NCBI GenBank assembly: GCA_023954375.1
Contig: JAMLIC010000030.1
Location: forward strand, 1-64,000
Direction of reading: 5' to 3'
Length of the DNA stretch: 64,000 bases
From: Planctomycetota bacterium
GTDB lineage: Bacteria; Planctomycetota; J058
A model generated the notes under the pieces. That model had not been told where the DNA came from and did not search any database. It was given only the letters and a program-made list of their open reading frames with translations. This document shows, piece by piece, positions 62,701 to 64,000 of this stretch (position 1 is the first letter of the stretch; every line of letters begins with the position of its first letter). The position numbers were made by a program, and so were the translations under genes.

Positions 62701-64000
62701 GGGCGTGAAGCCGGTGTTCAGGCTGGTCACGCGCCAGGGGCGGTCGATCCGGGCCACGGCGAACCACCGCTTCCTCACCGTGAGCGGCTGGCGGCGGCTG
62801 GACGAGCTCGCGCCGGGAGAGCGGATCGCGACCCCGCGCGAGCTCGTCCACGGCCCCGGCGCAGCGACGATGTCCAGCGCCGAGCTGGGCCTCCTGGCTC
62901 ACCTGATCGGCGACGGCTGCACGCTCGAGCGCCGGGCGGTCCAGTACACCACCACCGACGACGACCTCGCCGAGCTGGTGATGGACCTGGCCCGCGAGCA
63001 GTTCGGCGCGGAGGTCCGCCCGCGCAAGCGCGTCGAGCGGCGCTGGATCCAGGTCTACCTACCCACGACCCGCGCCGTCACGCACGGCGTGCGGAACCCG
63101 GTCTGCGAGTGGCTCGACGCGCACGGGCTCTTCGGCAAGCGGTCGCATGAGAAGTTCGTCCCCGAGCGCGTGTTCGAGCAGCCGGGCGAGGGGATCGCGA
63201 GGTTCTTGCGCCATCTGTGGGCGACGGACGGCTGCCTGTTCGCAGGCGGGTCCTATCCAGCGATCTACTACGCCTCGAGCAGCGAGCGTCTCGCCGCCGA
63301 CGTCCAGGCGCTCCTCTTGCGCCTCGGGATCCAGAGCGTCTTGCGCCGGGTCCCCCAGCGAGGAGGACGAGACCAGCTCCACGTCTCGATCACCGGTCAG
63401 CCCGACATGCTCCGCTTCCTCGACGTGGTCGGGGCGGTCGGCGGCCGCAAGCTCGAGGCGCTCGCCCGGATCCGGCGCGAGCTCGCGGGACGAGGCGCGA
63501 ACACGAATCGTGACGTGATCCCCGCCGAGGTCTGGCGGTCGCTCGTGAAGCCGGCGATGCGCCGGCGAAGCCTGAGCGAGAGGCAGTTCCAGGCGGCCCT
63601 GCGGCAGTCCTACTGCGGAGCGTCGCTCTACCGCCAGGACCTGGGCCGCGAGCGCGCGGCGCGCGTCGCGCAGGTGCTCGAGCTCGAGCCGCTGGCGGCG
63701 CTCGCGACCAGCCAGGTGTACTGGGACGAGGTCGTCTCGATCGAGCCCGCGGGCGAGGAGCGGGTCTACGACCTGACGGTCCCCGGCCTCCACTGCTTCG
63801 TGGCCAGCGACGTCGTCGTCCACAACTCGATCGAACAGGACGCCGACCTGATCATGCTCCTCTTCCGGCCCGAGTACTACGACCCGGGCAACGAGGAGCT
63901 GAAGAACAAGGCCGAGGTCATCGTGGCCAAGAACCGCAACGGCCCGGTCGGCGAGGTGAAGATGGCCTTCTTCAACAGCCACATGCGGTTCGAGTCGCTG
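59735..64000 (+). CDS. dnaB: Replicative DNA helicase DnaB with two inteins (3-prime end beyond window)
   Basis: The frame runs unbroken from ATG 59735 to the window edge. Host segments are 218, 169 and 58 residues. The first (NVPPHSADAERAVLGALMID, TILAARPSMGK) is the N-domain, linker and start of Walker A; the second (TSFCLNILRN, FFSLEMP, VVIDYLQLMSG, DLRESG) holds the rest of the RecA-like core; the third (SIEQDADLIMLLFRPEYYD, VAKNRNGPVGEVKMAF) is the C-terminal motif region. Combined length (445 visible) fits DnaB, so only a few residues are missing. The protein must be spliced twice to form a working P-loop. GGAG seven bases upstream supports ATG 59735. It follows rplI as in many genomes. 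Confidence 0.96.
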   Translation, partial: MLTEVDPLLKNVPPHSADAERAVLGALMIDPSAIDDVAVLVQPEHFYKPSHTLIYSTILDLWRADKPVDVVLLNEELATRNVLEQVGGTAALAELTEAVPTSANAPYYAKIVRDHAARRDLIRVTAEVQKDAFDTSAPTEELLDRTEKRLFEVTQQRIRSEAVPVATVVEEAFRRLKQLKDGQGVSGLPTGFVDVDELTQGFQPGEMTILAARPSMGKCVAWDTEVLLSDGSVVTIEEVHRARRGEALLTLDEALKLRLTTPSVYVDDGVKPVFRVTTRLGRTIETTASHPFLTVEGWRPLAELSVGVRIAVPRVLPVFGAERLRPCEVKLLAYLIGDGGLTGRCPHFTNTRQEVAAEFLEAVAAFGGLVVRRTSLADGRAPSWRISADRRVRGAARRAFAARLEEALVARGRGARRAVARTLGVSPATITHWCRGSTAPDQAALERLAEALGTTWQALSPGGADALRRDAGSPLTRWLAALGLMGKGAAEKFVPGVVFRLERPQVALFLNRLFTTDGWVTVLRTGQVQVGYASVSERLARQVQHLLLRFGVVAKVRRREVLYRGERRPSWQLDVTDAASLRAFVAEIGVFGKAHAVERARQALAAGPGRSDTVPVEVWARLEQARGGEAWASLGRRAGLAGASNLHVGARAPSRDLEALEARPERAWRGARSDANWSFASDEQRSRRRFRRNLLRNTAGSEAACRSSRPSPGGPRGTALAEPGLVDLARSDVLWDEVVSIEAAGSKQVYDLTIPETHNFVAGDVCVHNTSFCLNILRNITVYQGRPAVFFSLEMPRLQVTSNILCSLAKIDGHRLRGGYLTRDEERSFLDAAEILAPAPLFIDDTPGLSTMELRAKVRRLKAQHDIGFVVIDYLQLMSGSDRSAQESRQQEVSEISRMIKALARELHIPIMALAQLSRKVEERKDHKPMMSDLRESGCLAGDTLVTLADTGRRVPIRDLEGRAGFEVWALNQTTYRLERASVSAAFCTGVKPVFRLVTRQGRSIRATANHRFLTVSGWRRLDELAPGERIATPRELVHGPGAATMSSAELGLLAHLIGDGCTLERRAVQYTTTDDDLAELVMDLAREQFGAEVRPRKRVERRWIQVYLPTTRAVTHGVRNPVCEWLDAHGLFGKRSHEKFVPERVFEQPGEGIARFLRHLWATDGCLFAGGSYPAIYYASSSERLAADVQALLLRLGIQSVLRRVPQRGGRDQLHVSITGQPDMLRFLDVVGAVGGRKLEALARIRRELAGRGANTNRDVIPAEVWRSLVKPAMRRRSLSERQFQAALRQSYCGASLYRQDLGRERAARVAQVLELEPLAALATSQVYWDEVVSIEPAGEERVYDLTVPGLHCFVASDVVVHNSIEQDADLIMLLFRPEYYDPGNEELKNKAEVIVAKNRNGPVGEVKMAFFNSHMRFESL
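60389..62041 (+). mobile_element. Intein 1 in DnaB, Walker A insertion, HEN and HTH
   Basis: A 551-residue intein sits between GK and TSF in the ATP-binding loop. Block A begins with Cys (CVAWDTEVLLSDG), block B is TTASHPFLTVEGW (TxxH-like), and the C-terminal blocks F/G are VYDLTIPETHNFVAGDV and VCVHN, followed by host Thr. LAGLIDADG-type endonuclease motifs appear as LAYLIGDGGL and FTTDGWV. Inserted in the centre is an XRE-like helix-turn-helix (ARTLGVSPATITHWCRGSTA). A palindromic element lies near the C-terminal part. All splice residues are intact, so splicing and homing activity are likely. Confidence 0.95.
61724..61871. repeat. In-frame palindromic element (multi-hairpin) inside intein 1
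   Basis: A 15-bp perfect inverted repeat (CCGGAGAGGGCCTGG at 61724-61738 and CCAGGCCCTCTCCGG at 61857-61871) encloses three perfect hairpins: 7 bp at 61756-61774, 13 bp with loop GAA at 61793-61821 (CGCAGGAGGTTCC), and 12 bp with loop GAA at 61826-61852 (ACGGCAGGCAGC). The whole is a cloverleaf-like fold of 148 nt. The intein frame reads through it without a stop, giving an Arg/Ser-rich low-complexity segment unlike the rest of the intein. Confidence 0.9.
62549..63826 (+). mobile_element. Intein 2 in DnaB, DLRESG/S insertion, HEN
   Basis: A 426-residue intein inserted between DLRESG and SIEQDAD, the site used by the known Synechocystis DnaB intein. Block A is CLAGDTLVTLADTGR, block B ATANHRFLTVSGW, endonuclease motifs LLAHLIGDGC and LWATDGCLF, and C-terminal blocks VYDLTVPGLHCFVASDV and VVVHN followed by host Ser. 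Splice residues Cys1, block-B His and terminal His-Asn are present. The endonuclease appears complete by length, so homing may be active. The C-terminal region DEVVSIEPAG is very similar to intein 1 (DEVVSIEAAG), suggesting common ancestry. Confidence 0.95.

Overview
The window is a very G+C-rich bacterial chromosome segment with dense genes, short intergenic gaps, many GTG starts and many 4-bp start/stop overlaps. Five Hanks-type Ser/Thr kinases (one carrying the juxtamembrane GEPILARP motif common in Planctomycetota), FHA and DUF4388-like proteins, LVVWxDxR-repeat lipoproteins and tRNA genes without encoded CCA suggest a Planctomycetota-like lineage. Myxococcota or a related group cannot be excluded by eye.

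Layout. 0-4 kb (minus): acetyl-CoA synthetase, E1-alpha, E1-beta and the start of an E2 lipoyl protein of a 2-oxoacid/acetoin dehydrogenase, all translationally coupled. 4-11 kb: multi-PAS/GAF histidine kinase, DksA/TraR zinc-finger protein coupled to a CapA-like protein, alpha/beta hydrolase, phosphoribosyltransferase and an orphan CheR. 11-18 kb: a 13-repeat lipoprotein, a heme-peroxidase-family lipoprotein, a fatty acid desaturase and a tiny zinc ribbon. 18-24 kb: an ADP-ribosylglycohydrolase operon with two unknown partners, then a secreted FG-GAP-like protein coupled to a lysozyme/transglycosylase-like Pro-rich protein. 24-37.7 kb (minus): tRNA-Ala, a Sel1-repeat kinase, tRNA-Ile, secreted jelly-roll and amidase proteins, and a signalling cluster (FHA/DUF4388, receiver-kinase fusion, TPR kinase, FHA-like kinase).

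37.8-51.4 kb is the least explained part. It holds a 2951-residue protein of unknown family ending in eleven 7-residue repeats, a LysM protein with hydrophobic C-terminus, a glycosyltransferase, an ORF of 29 codons, and a convergent pair (zinc-ribbon/linker protein and a Cys-His hydrolase-like protein). Gene content is reminiscent of secretion or injection-system cargo loci, but no sheath, tube, baseplate or ATPase gene is visible, so this is only a hypothesis.

51.4-59.3 kb: glycosyltransferase, methyltransferase, kinase, tRNA-Gln, then the core block glmU-prs-rplY-rpsF-rpsR-rplI. 59.7 kb to the end: dnaB, open at the right edge and interrupted by two inteins, one in the P-loop and one at the DLRESG/S site. 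The first intein carries an XRE-like HTH and an in-frame 148-bp palindromic element able to fold as a multi-hairpin cloverleaf.
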